A stretch of DNA of 5,215 nucleotides from JAWLBR01 sp041687495 (GTDB lineage: Bacteria > Bacillota > Limnochordia > DTU087 > JAAYGB01), in contig JAWLBR010000138.1 of the NCBI GenBank assembly GCA_041687495.1, positions 1 through 5,215 of the forward strand, given 5' to 3'. Under the pieces are notes generated by a model. That model saw only the letters and a program-made list of their open reading frames with translations. It did not search any database and had not been told where the DNA came from. Shown in pieces: positions 1 through 5,215 of this stretch; within the stretch, counting starts at the first letter, position 1; the number at the start of each line of letters is the position of its first letter. Both the position numbers and the translations under genes were made by a program.

Positions 1-1
1 G

Positions 2-817
2 TGGAGGATAGTCACTGAATGTTTTCGAACTTCGACTTGGCACTATCATCCTGAAACAGAGTTTGTGATGCTACTCCAGGGGAGTGTACGAATGGCCACG
101 CGAGACCGGGTCTATGCGCTGCAGAAGCCTGGTGATGTTGTTCTGATTGGCTCTAACGATCTACACCGGACTACGAGCTTTCGCAATGAGCCCTTAGTGA
201 GACTCGTCATTCAGATCAACCTACCGGCTTTCCTATCACAAGCAACTTTGAACTACGTAGCCTTTTTTTCGGAGACCACAGGGTCCTTGTCGGAACTCAA
301 CCATCTAATTGAAGGGGACATCGAGATTCAGCGCATTCTCGGGAAAATCCTTGTTGGGATACATCAGGAGATGGAAAAGGCGGAGTGTGGGTATGAATTA
401 GTGGTAGGGGCGGATGTCAATCGCCTTGTCGGCCTCCTTGTTAATCATGACGAACGGTTCGTTCACGAAAGCCAACATGACATAAATAAACTCCGACCTG
501 TATTGCAGTACATTAGTGATCATCTCACTGAAGACATTCATGTAAGCGACGCCTGTCGGCTGGTAAACTATAACTATCATTACTTTCTTCGGCTCTTCAA
601 AAGGACAATGGGAGTATCCTTTAAGGAGTACATAAACCGATCTCGTATCAAGATGGCTGAGAGGCTATTGCTCACGCAAGAAGACAATGTTTCTGAGATT
701 GGCTATCAGAGTGGGTTTGGCACTCTAGACCACTTTTTCAGGCTTTTCAAGAGGTACAACAATTGTTCGCCAGGCGACTTTCGCCGAAAGATGAACGAGC
801 TGCATATTGAGAAGTGA
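2..817 (+). CDS. AraC-family transcriptional regulator, N-terminal cupin plus C-terminal double HTH (5' end missing)
   Basis: DNA-binding regulator of the AraC/XylS family. The first possible start codons in this frame are GTG 65 and ATG 68, but the frame is open to the left edge. The 21 codons before GTG 65 read like the family's sensor domain (THWHYHPE-type sequence: W-H-Y-H-P-E at about 38-55), continuing into a cupin strand with the 'LQGSV' turn and 'KPGDVVLIG..DLHR'. The gene therefore starts outside the window and 65 is not its start. The visible protein is 271 residues. Residues ~164-264 are the AraC HTH domain: a first helix-turn-helix (VSDACRLVNYNYHYFLRLFK) and a second with the classic signature 'EIGYQSGF...FFRLFKR.....PGDFRR'. 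The cupin half usually binds a small ligand or mediates dimerisation; the ligand cannot be predicted here. The nearest downstream gene is a nucleotide-kinase-like gene 44 nt away on the same strand, possibly co-transcribed. Assignment to the family is very secure; the regulon is unknown. Confidence 0.93.
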   Translation, partial: WRIVTECFRTSTWHYHPETEFVMLLQGSVRMATRDRVYALQKPGDVVLIGSNDLHRTTSFRNEPLVRLVIQINLPAFLSQATLNYVAFFSETTGSLSELNHLIEGDIEIQRILGKILVGIHQEMEKAECGYELVVGADVNRLVGLLVNHDERFVHESQHDINKLRPVLQYISDHLTEDIHVSDACRLVNYNYHYFLRLFKRTMGVSFKEYINRSRIKMAERLLLTQEDNVSEIGYQSGFGTLDHFFRLFKRYNNCSPGDFRRKMNELHIEK

Positions 818-820
818 CTT

Positions 821-865
821 ATGCTAGATCCTATTGACCAGCTATTGGGGGGAGGTAAGGTGTGA
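821..865 (+). other. 14-codon reading frame overlapping the kinase start (possible coupling peptide)
   Basis: An ATG begins 3 nt after the AraC stop codon. It opens a 14-codon frame (MLDPIDQLLGGGKV) whose TGA overlaps the GTG start of the next gene by four bases (GTGA, 862-865). Its codons contain the strong Shine-Dalgarno sequence of that gene. The ATG itself has only a weak upstream purine stretch (GAGAAG, 809-814). It could mediate translational coupling between the regulator and the kinase, but so short a frame can arise by chance. No conservation data are available, so it is offered only as a candidate. Confidence 0.2.
847..855 (+). promoter_or_regulatory. Strong ribosome binding site for the GTG-started kinase gene
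   Basis: The purine run GGGGGGAGG ends 6 nt before GTG 862. The core GGAGG is at 851-855. It decides the start of the downstream gene, because there is no ATG in that frame near the Walker A motif other than this GTG. Confidence 0.8.
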
Positions 866-1404
866 AGCGTATTCACATATTTGGGGCGTCGGGATCCGGT
901 ACCACAACGTTGGCGGCGGCCTTGGCCTGCACGCTGAACTGTCGTCACTTTGATACTGACGACTACTACTGGCTGCGCACAGAGCCGCCTTTTGTGAAGG
1001 TTCGTGACCGGAGAGAAAGGCAAGCGCTCCTCAAGCGGGATCTGGAGGCGACAGACTCCTGGGTGCTTTCCGGATCGCTTTGTGGGTGGGGCGATTTTGC
1101 CATAGAGCTGTTCCACATGGTCATCTTCCTTTGGGTTCCGCCGGACACGCGCATGGAAAGGCTACGACGAAGAGAAATCCAGCGCTATGGTCCGGAAATC
1201 GAGGAACCCAGTCATCCTATGTTCAAAGCCCATAGTCGATTTCTTCAGTGGGCAGAGCAATACGATACCGGCGACTTGGATATGCGGAGCAAGGCCCTAC
1301 ACGAAAACTGGTTGGCAAAGCTGCGAATTCCGGTACTGCGCCTGGAAGGCCCGGAGTCAGTAGAGGTCAATCTGTCAAAGGTGCTCGCAACGCTCTCGCC
1401 GTAG
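862..1404 (+). CDS. P-loop nucleotide-kinase-like protein (adenylate/cytidylate kinase-related)
   Basis: A 180-residue soluble P-loop protein of the type often annotated 'AAA family ATPase' or 'adenylate kinase-like'. Visible motifs: an N-terminal beta strand leading into the Walker A loop GASGSGTTT (residues 8-16), in which the usual lysine is replaced by threonine; an acidic substrate-side motif DTDDYYW (31-37); SWVLSGSLCGWGD (66-78); a hydrophobic strand VIFLWVPP (87-94); an arginine-rich lid-like stretch MERLRRREIQRYG (98-110); YDTGDLDMRS (134-143); and the closing strand VLRLEG (168-173). Length and motif order resemble small nucleoside monophosphate kinases, which transfer phosphate from ATP to a small acceptor. 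From memory, a GSGTTT P-loop is also known in archaeal CMP kinases, so the lysine change need not mean loss of function. The acceptor substrate is unknown. GTG start with a strong SD 6 nt upstream. It follows the AraC gene after 44 nt, and no terminator is seen between them. The P-loop fold is secure; the exact activity is not. Confidence 0.85.
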   Translation: MKRIHIFGASGSGTTTLAAALACTLNCRHFDTDDYYWLRTEPPFVKVRDRRERQALLKRDLEATDSWVLSGSLCGWGDFAIELFHMVIFLWVPPDTRMERLRRREIQRYGPEIEEPSHPMFKAHSRFLQWAEQYDTGDLDMRSKALHENWLAKLRIPVLRLEGPESVEVNLSKVLATLSP

Positions 1405-1464
1405 CCCTAAGCCTGCTTTCTTGCAATATGGTCCACGTTAACACCGAGTTCCTTATGGCAGAAG
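1405..1464. other. Convergent intergenic spacer
   Basis: These 60 bp separate the stop of the kinase-like gene (+) from the stop of the EAL remnant (-). No stem-loop with a T-tract is visible on either strand, so the termination signals of the two converging transcripts are not identified. Confidence 0.5.
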
Positions 1465-1620
1465 TCAGGAGCTTTCCGCCTGCGGGGTTACAACTTCTGA
1501 ACTAATGGAAATGAATTCGGTGTATTCCTTAGTGGGCATTGGCCGGGCAAATAGGAACCCTTGAATCTCGTCACAGTGTACAGAGCGCAGCAATAAGAAC
1601 TGTTCCATGGTCTCTACCCC
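1465..1620 (-). pseudogene. C-terminal remnant of an EAL (c-di-GMP phosphodiesterase) domain
   Basis: Read on the - strand from 1620 down to the TGA at 1465-1467, the sequence encodes about 51 residues beginning GVETMEQFLLLRS, then CDEIQGFLFARPMPTKEY. This matches the end of EAL domains, where '(A)EGVET.EQ...L....CD..QGY.FSRP.P..EF' is highly conserved. The usual preceding 'VVAE' is absent: the residues in this frame before GVET are ERYK, so homology stops abruptly at about 1620. The EAL motif, the catalytic Asp pair and the other metal ligands that make up the first ~190 residues of the domain are missing. The remnant has no good start or ribosome binding site of its own. Its frame differs from that of the GGDEF gene ending at 1614, with which it overlaps by a few bases. 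Most likely it is the surviving 3' end of a GGDEF-EAL gene or of a neighbouring EAL gene after a deletion. It cannot be catalytic. Confidence 0.8.
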
Positions 1621-2264
1621 TTTGTAGCGCTCAAGCGGTTGCCTTTCACACGGTACATGTTCATATCGGCTATTTTCCATAGATTATCTATGTCTGTTGC
1701 ATCGTCGGGATAGGTAGCAATCCCCATGGATACGGATACTCCGTATTTACGCAGCGCCCTGTTAACTAAGCTATTGAGCTGCGTCATCATAAAAATGGCT
1801 TCGCGCTTCGCCCGTTCGGATAGCAAAACTGCAAATTCGTCTCCTCCAACTCGGCCGACGTGGTCTCCGCGACGGAGGTTGCCTTTAATAGTCTGGGCAA
1901 CAATAAACAGGACTCTGTCTCCCACGTCGTGCCCTGCAGTGTCGTTGCAAATCTTGAAATCGTTGATGTCAAGCATGATTACCGAGAACCGCTCTGTTCT
2001 CTTTCGCTTCAAAGTTTTGCCCAGTTCGTTTACAAAGCAGCGCCGATTGCAGGCCTGCGAGACTGGATCAGTCAACCCATATCTCCGCAGCCGTCCGATT
2101 ACTTTGCCTAACCAATATCCCCCGAGTCCGTTAAGAGCAATCATACATAGTAATAGATAAGAGTGATTCATTATCCCTGTTACGTGAAACCAGACTAGAA
2201 AAAGGCTGTATACTAGGGCTAGAATCAGTCCAGTACCACCATTAAACCATCGAAATATCTCCAA
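1614..2264 (-). CDS. Membrane-anchored diguanylate cyclase (two TM helices + GGDEF)
   Basis: A 216-residue protein expected to make cyclic-di-GMP from two GTP at the cytoplasmic face of the membrane. Two hydrophobic segments (residues ~10-31 and ~35-57) are followed by the basic stretch RLRRYG, placing the GGDEF domain (~64-210) inside the cell. The domain keeps its key residues: DPVSQACNRRCF entry helix; LDINDFKICND with metal Asp99 and guanine-contact Asn107; GHDVGD (111-116); the active-site loop GGDEF at 140-144; and an intact inhibitory-site RxxD (RRGD, 131-134) exactly upstream. The last helix IADMNMYRVK is present, so the fold looks complete. The final residues (about GNRLSATKG) do not resemble a normal GGDEF end and run into the EAL remnant in another frame. 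The gene may be a truncated, formerly bifunctional GGDEF-EAL gene. Start: TTG with GGAGG 7 nt upstream, 16 nt after the stop of the PAS-GGDEF-HD-GYP gene, so probably co-transcribed. There is no separate sensor domain; input may come through the membrane helices or a partner. Confidence 0.9.
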   Translation of the reverse strand: MEIFRWFNGGTGLILALVYSLFLVWFHVTGIMNHSYLLLCMIALNGLGGYWLGKVIGRLRRYGLTDPVSQACNRRCFVNELGKTLKRKRTERFSVIMLDINDFKICNDTAGHDVGDRVLFIVAQTIKGNLRRGDHVGRVGGDEFAVLLSERAKREAIFMMTQLNSLVNRALRKYGVSVSMGIATYPDDATDIDNLWKIADMNMYRVKGNRLSATKG

Positions 2265-2271
2265 TTAGTTT

Positions 2272-2276
2272 CCTCC
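2272..2276 (-). promoter_or_regulatory. Ribosome binding site fixing a TTG start
   Basis: On the - strand GGAGG lies 7 nt before the TTG at 2262-2264. This supports the non-ATG start of the small diguanylate cyclase, whose first membrane helix begins about 10 residues in. Confidence 0.75.
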
Positions 2277-2280
2277 GCCC

Positions 2281-4512
2281 CTAGCAGTTTAACGGGCTGT
2301 CCGTGCCACTTACATTGTTTAGGTCTACTCTGTGCACCGCGAAAAGTCGCAAAAAGACATCAACCAACCCTGGATCGAACTGACTGCCAGAACAGCGCCT
2401 TACCTCGGCAAGGGCATCCTCGGTAGTCATCGCCCTTTTGTATGGTCGCTCGTGGGTCATGACGTCATATGAATCTACAATGGCGAGAATCCGGGAGATT
2501 AGCGGAATTCCCTCCCGGGATAGACCTCTAGGATATCCTTTGCCGTCCCAGCGTTCATGGTGAGCCAAGATGGCTTCCGAAATTGGAATAAGATCGGGGC
2601 TGGAACTAGCAATGCGATAGCCTATCTCAGAATGTCGCTTCATTACTTCCCACTCGGCATCATCAAGGGGACCGGGCTTCATCAAGACGCTATCGGGAAT
2701 GGCCAGTTTCCCGATGTCATGCAAAGCAGCCAATAGTGCCAACTCATTCAGCTGGCTCTCGGAAAGACCAATGGCTCGCCCAACACGCAAGCATAGCTGT
2801 TTCAGCCGTTGGGCGTGTTCTTCTGTCTCGTAGTCTCGTTCACGCAGACTTCCCTCCAGGGATGAAATGATGGAATTGCGAAAGCTAGTGGTCTCCATCA
2901 GCTTATTTTGGTACATTCTATCTTCGGCGGTTTGAATGACTTTCCGATTGCTGCTGGTCGTATTCTGCTTCGTCGCATATCCCAGCGAGATACTAAGTTG
3001 AATGGGTAGATCTGTTGCAGTAGCAGAGCATGCCTGCTTGATGCGGGTGACCAAGGCCTCCGCATCGGCTTCGCTACAACGTGGACACATCATGATGAAC
3101 TCGTCCCCGCCCCAGCGAGCTACGGTATCTTCCTCTTTGCACGACTCCACCAATACCCGCGCTATCTGCTGCAAGAGGCGGTCGCCTGCGGTATGCCCAA
3201 AGGCATCATTGACCAGCTTGAGACCGTTTACGTCACCGATGATGATAGTATAGGGCAGAAACACTTCGTCGTCCAGGCTGGTCAGTAAATGCTCAAAGTA
3301 CACTCGATTGTACAGGCCCGTTAGGCTGTCGTGGAAGTTCAAGAACTTAGCCCTTTGTTCGGCGCGCTTGCGCTCTGTGATGTCCAAGATGGATGCAACG
3401 CTTTGGCTGGTGCCTGGAATCATCTCCACTGTGCAAAGGGCGTGCTTAATGGAGTGGTGCTTATCAACGAAATCGAACTCATATACCCGCGGAGCGGCTT
3501 GCGCAATTCGGCGGTTATTGTGGTATTTACGCATTCGAGGCTGGTCTTCTGCAACAACTAGGTCAAGAATGCTCATCTTACCCTCGATATCCTGCTTCCT
3601 ATATCCGGATAGAATCTCCATCTGCCTATTTACGTGGCTAATGATGGTATCGGCTTCAATGACCGCCATCGCTGTCCCGGTGTTCTCGAATGTTGTCCGA
3701 TAGCGTTCCTCGCTGGCTTTAAGTAGGTTCTGTGCTCTTCTCTCCTGGGTTACGTCTCTGAAGACCAAGACGACACCTTCAATACGCCCATCTGCGGTCA
3801 CAATAGGAGCAGCAGAGTCAGCTATAGGCCGTTCTGTTCCATCTCTTGACAGCAAAGCCGTGTGATTGGCCAAGCCCACGATCCTGCCAGAGGCCAGTAC
3901 TTTCTCAACAGGACTCTTAACTGGTCTTCGGTTCTCCTCGCTAATGATTCTGAACACAGTATCCAAGTGAAGCCCCAAAGCCTCATCGCTCTGCCACCCG
4001 GTAAGCTCTTCGGCCACAGCATTCATGAGGGTGATCCGGGCGCTGACATCGGTGGCAATCACCGCGTCGCCAATGCTCCGCAAGGTCACCTGGAATCGCT
4101 CTTTGGCTTCATGCAGAGCTTGCTGGTATCTTATCTGGGCGCGTTCTGCTTTCTTGCGTTCCGAAATATCCCTGATGATGCTCAAGAGTACCTGCTTGCC
4201 TTCTAGTATTGTACCAACCGAGCTAACTTCGACCGGAATTGGTCGGCCATCCTTGCGATAGTGAACCGTCTCAAACAGGATCCCATCAACACTGGCCATA
4301 TCCATTTGCAGGTTGGTGAGATGCGAGTCCTTATGACCACGCAGTTCAAAGGCTGTCATTGCTACAAGCTCGGATTTTGTGTATCCATACGTGGAAACTG
4401 CTGTCTGATTGGCATCAATGATCCGCCCATCGAGGCCTACTATGAGGATGATATCCCGAGCCTGTTCAAATAAGACTTTATCACAGTCCATATAGCCATT
4501 CTTCTCCTTCAT
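2281..4512 (-). CDS. PAS-PAS-PAS-GGDEF-HD-GYP cyclic-di-GMP turnover protein
   Basis: A soluble multidomain signalling protein of 743 residues, with no signal peptide or membrane helix. Order (numbered from the preferred ATG): three PAS domains at about 9-122, 136-260 and 266-385, each ending in the PAS-linker signature DI(T/S)ERK or DVTQER. A GGDEF domain follows at ~390-540 (HDSLTGLYNR, GDVNGLKLVND, GH..GD, active site GGDEF 468-472), then an HD-GYP domain at ~545-725. The HD-GYP part keeps H566, the HD pair 598-599 in HDIGK, H627, the double His of HHERWDGKGYP (651-661) and D680 in DSYD. GGDEF makes c-di-GMP; HD-GYP proteins typically hydrolyse it. Both sites look intact, so the net direction probably depends on what the PAS domains sense (small ligand, cofactor, redox or partner; not determinable). 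The inhibitory RxxD before GGDEF is KEED, so product inhibition there is doubtful. Start: the frame is open to TTG 4527, but GGAGG (4521-4525) sits 8 nt before ATG 4512, so the ATG is preferred. It lies 57 nt after the MCP gene and 16 nt before the small cyclase gene. Confidence 0.93.
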   Translation of the reverse strand: MKEKNGYMDCDKVLFEQARDIILIVGLDGRIIDANQTAVSTYGYTKSELVAMTAFELRGHKDSHLTNLQMDMASVDGILFETVHYRKDGRPIPVEVSSVGTILEGKQVLLSIIRDISERKKAERAQIRYQQALHEAKERFQVTLRSIGDAVIATDVSARITLMNAVAEELTGWQSDEALGLHLDTVFRIISEENRRPVKSPVEKVLASGRIVGLANHTALLSRDGTERPIADSAAPIVTADGRIEGVVLVFRDVTQERRAQNLLKASEERYRTTFENTGTAMAVIEADTIISHVNRQMEILSGYRKQDIEGKMSILDLVVAEDQPRMRKYHNNRRIAQAAPRVYEFDFVDKHHSIKHALCTVEMIPGTSQSVASILDITERKRAEQRAKFLNFHDSLTGLYNRVYFEHLLTSLDDEVFLPYTIIIGDVNGLKLVNDAFGHTAGDRLLQQIARVLVESCKEEDTVARWGGDEFIMMCPRCSEADAEALVTRIKQACSATATDLPIQLSISLGYATKQNTTSSNRKVIQTAEDRMYQNKLMETTSFRNSIISSLEGSLRERDYETEEHAQRLKQLCLRVGRAIGLSESQLNELALLAALHDIGKLAIPDSVLMKPGPLDDAEWEVMKRHSEIGYRIASSSPDLIPISEAILAHHERWDGKGYPRGLSREGIPLISRILAIVDSYDVMTHERPYKRAMTTEDALAEVRRCSGSQFDPGLVDVFLRLFAVHRVDLNNVSGTDSPLNC

Positions 4513-4569
4513 AGACTCTGCCTCCAAAGGTCACCTGATCAAAGGGCAGTAGCCGGCGTGAAATGTTCT
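4513..4569 (-). other. 57-nt gap between the MCP and PAS-GGDEF-HD-GYP genes
   Basis: Apart from the ribosome binding site at its downstream end, I see no convincing -35/-10 pair and no hairpin followed by a T-run. This favours read-through from the MCP gene into the c-di-GMP genes, although an internal promoter without consensus boxes cannot be excluded. Confidence 0.4.
4521..4525 (-). promoter_or_regulatory. Ribosome binding site deciding the ATG start of the PAS-GGDEF-HD-GYP gene
   Basis: On the - strand the sequence TTTGGAGGCAGAGTCT precedes ATG 4512, with GGAGG 8 nt upstream of it. The alternative in-frame TTG at 4525-4527 overlaps this site and has no comparably placed SD, so the longer start is unlikely. 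Confidence 0.75.
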
Positions 4570-5215
4570 CTATTCCGCTGTGTGGCCCGGCTCAGCTTCC
4601 ACCTCAAACTGCTCCACCAATTCTTGCAGTTTTTGAGCCATGTTGCGCAGACCTTCGGCAGCCGAAGCCACCTCTTCAATGGTGGCCGACTGTTCTTGCG
4701 TTGAGGCAGAAAGCTGCTGGCTTCCGGCACCGATCTGTACTGCTGCCGCAGACACCTCTTGGATCTGTCCGACCACGGTATCAATGGCCTCTAAAATGCC
4801 CCGCAGCACTTTGCCACCCTGACTTACGGTCTCCATACTTTCCTCAGCTGTGGTTGCTCCCTCATGCATCCCGGCTACAGCCAGGTCAGTCTCCTTCTGA
4901 ATGCCAGTGATGAGAGCTGTGATCTCATCGGTGGCATTGGACGATTGTTCCGCCAATTTTCTCACCTCATCGGCGACAACAGCAAATCCTCTGCCGTGCT
5001 CCCCAGCTCTAGCAGCCTCAATGGCTGCGTTTAGGGCCAACAAGTTTGTCTGCTCGGCAATGCCGCTGATGACATTGACTATCTGCCCAATTTGCTTGGA
5101 GCGCTCACCTAACTGCTCTACAACTTCGGCCATTCTACGGGAATTTTGTTGCATTTCCTCGGTCTTGTGCACGGACTCATCTACCGCTGACCCGCCGTCT
5201 TTTGCCATCTCAGCA
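4570..5215 (-). CDS. Methyl-accepting chemotaxis protein, cytoplasmic signalling domain (5' end missing)
   Basis: The C-terminal half of a chemoreceptor that relays ligand sensing to CheA/CheW. About 214 residues are visible and the frame is open to the right edge: two codons (A-E) precede the ATG at 5208, and that Met lies inside a typical signalling helix (MAKDGGSAVDESV), so 5208 is not the true start. Motifs: the first adaptation/signalling helix, then 'IGQIVNVISGIAEQTNLLAL' leading into the hairpin tip NAAIEAARAGEHGRGFAVVA and DEVRKLAEQSSNATDEI, the most conserved part of all MCPs. The return helix carries a Gln/Glu-rich adaptation region (STQEQSATIEEVAS). It ends in an acidic tail (FEVEAEPGHTAE) with no NWETF-type pentapeptide for tethering CheR/CheB. 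The periplasmic or PAS sensor, membrane helices and HAMP, if present, are outside the window. It is the first visible gene of a probable - strand operon with the two c-di-GMP genes. Confidence 0.95.
   Translation of the reverse strand, partial: AEMAKDGGSAVDESVHKTEEMQQNSRRMAEVVEQLGERSKQIGQIVNVISGIAEQTNLLALNAAIEAARAGEHGRGFAVVADEVRKLAEQSSNATDEITALITGIQKETDLAVAGMHEGATTAEESMETVSQGGKVLRGILEAIDTVVGQIQEVSAAAVQIGAGSQQLSASTQEQSATIEEVASAAEGLRNMAQKLQELVEQFEVEAEPGHTAE

Noticed and set aside
65..70. GTG 65 / ATG 68 as the start of the AraC gene
   Set aside because: Upstream codons to the window edge are open and encode conserved cupin residues (W-H-Y-H-P-E), so the gene begins outside the window.
706..1116. 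136-codon open frame on the - strand
   Set aside because: It runs antisense across the AraC 3' end and the start of the kinase gene, both of which have clear family motifs; no motif or SD of its own.
1476..1485. CCGCCTGCGG hairpin as a terminator
   Set aside because: The stem is only 4 bp with a 2-nt loop, no T-tract follows on either strand, and it lies within the EAL remnant.
1605..1630. Simple one-base sequencing error joining the GGDEF frame to the EAL tail
   Set aside because: A single indel would restore the frame but could not supply the ~190 missing EAL residues, so a larger rearrangement (or misassembly) is needed.
1726..2160. 144-codon open frame on the + strand
   Set aside because: It lies wholly antisense to the GGDEF gene, has no recognisable domain, and its composition (Ser/Arg/Pro rich) is typical of a shadow frame.
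3308..3703. 131-codon open frame on the + strand
   Set aside because: Antisense to the third PAS domain and the start of the GGDEF domain of the large protein; no recognisable protein signature.
4513..4535. AAAGGTCACCTGATCAAAGG as an operator palindrome
   Set aside because: The two halves match poorly when compared as inverted repeats, so it is not supported as a binding site.
4563..4910. 115-codon open frame on the + strand
   Set aside because: Antisense to the highly conserved MCP signalling domain; Pro/Gln/Leu-rich shadow.

Overview
The window reads like the chromosome of a motile, environmental Bacillota-type bacterium (Clostridia, Negativicutes or a Bacillus/Paenibacillus relative). 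This is a judgement from three things: strong GGAGG ribosome binding sites 6-8 nt from the starts, GTG and TTG start codons, and the style of the proteins (an AraC regulator with an N-terminal cupin, a PAS-GGDEF-HD-GYP fusion, a 'GASGSGTTT' nucleotide-kinase-like protein). The genus cannot be fixed from the sequence. No RNA gene, insertion sequence, CRISPR array or phage gene is visible.

Left part, + strand (1-1404): the 3' portion of an AraC-family regulator gene, whose reading frame is still open at the left edge, is followed 44 nt later by a small P-loop nucleotide-kinase-like gene with a GTG start. The two probably share a transcript. A 14-codon reading frame in the gap overlaps the kinase start codon.

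Middle (1405-1620): a short convergent zone. It holds no clear terminator but does hold, on the - strand, the last ~50 codons of an EAL (cyclic-di-GMP phosphodiesterase) domain with no start, no EAL motif and no active-site core. It lies directly behind, and out of frame with, the diguanylate cyclase gene upstream of it on the - strand. This looks like the scar of an internal deletion or gene fusion.

Right part, - strand (5215 down to 1614): three signalling genes in the same direction, with gaps of 57 and 16 nt, form a likely operon. They are the cytoplasmic signalling half of a methyl-accepting chemotaxis protein (its sensor half lies beyond the right edge), a soluble PAS-PAS-PAS-GGDEF-HD-GYP protein carrying both a c-di-GMP synthase and a c-di-GMP hydrolase domain, and a small two-helix membrane-anchored GGDEF protein. 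The set links chemotaxis-type sensing with c-di-GMP turnover. This is a plausible motility/surface-attachment signalling cassette, but its stimulus and target are not visible. I see no clearly new multi-gene system; the most unusual item is the broken EAL tail.
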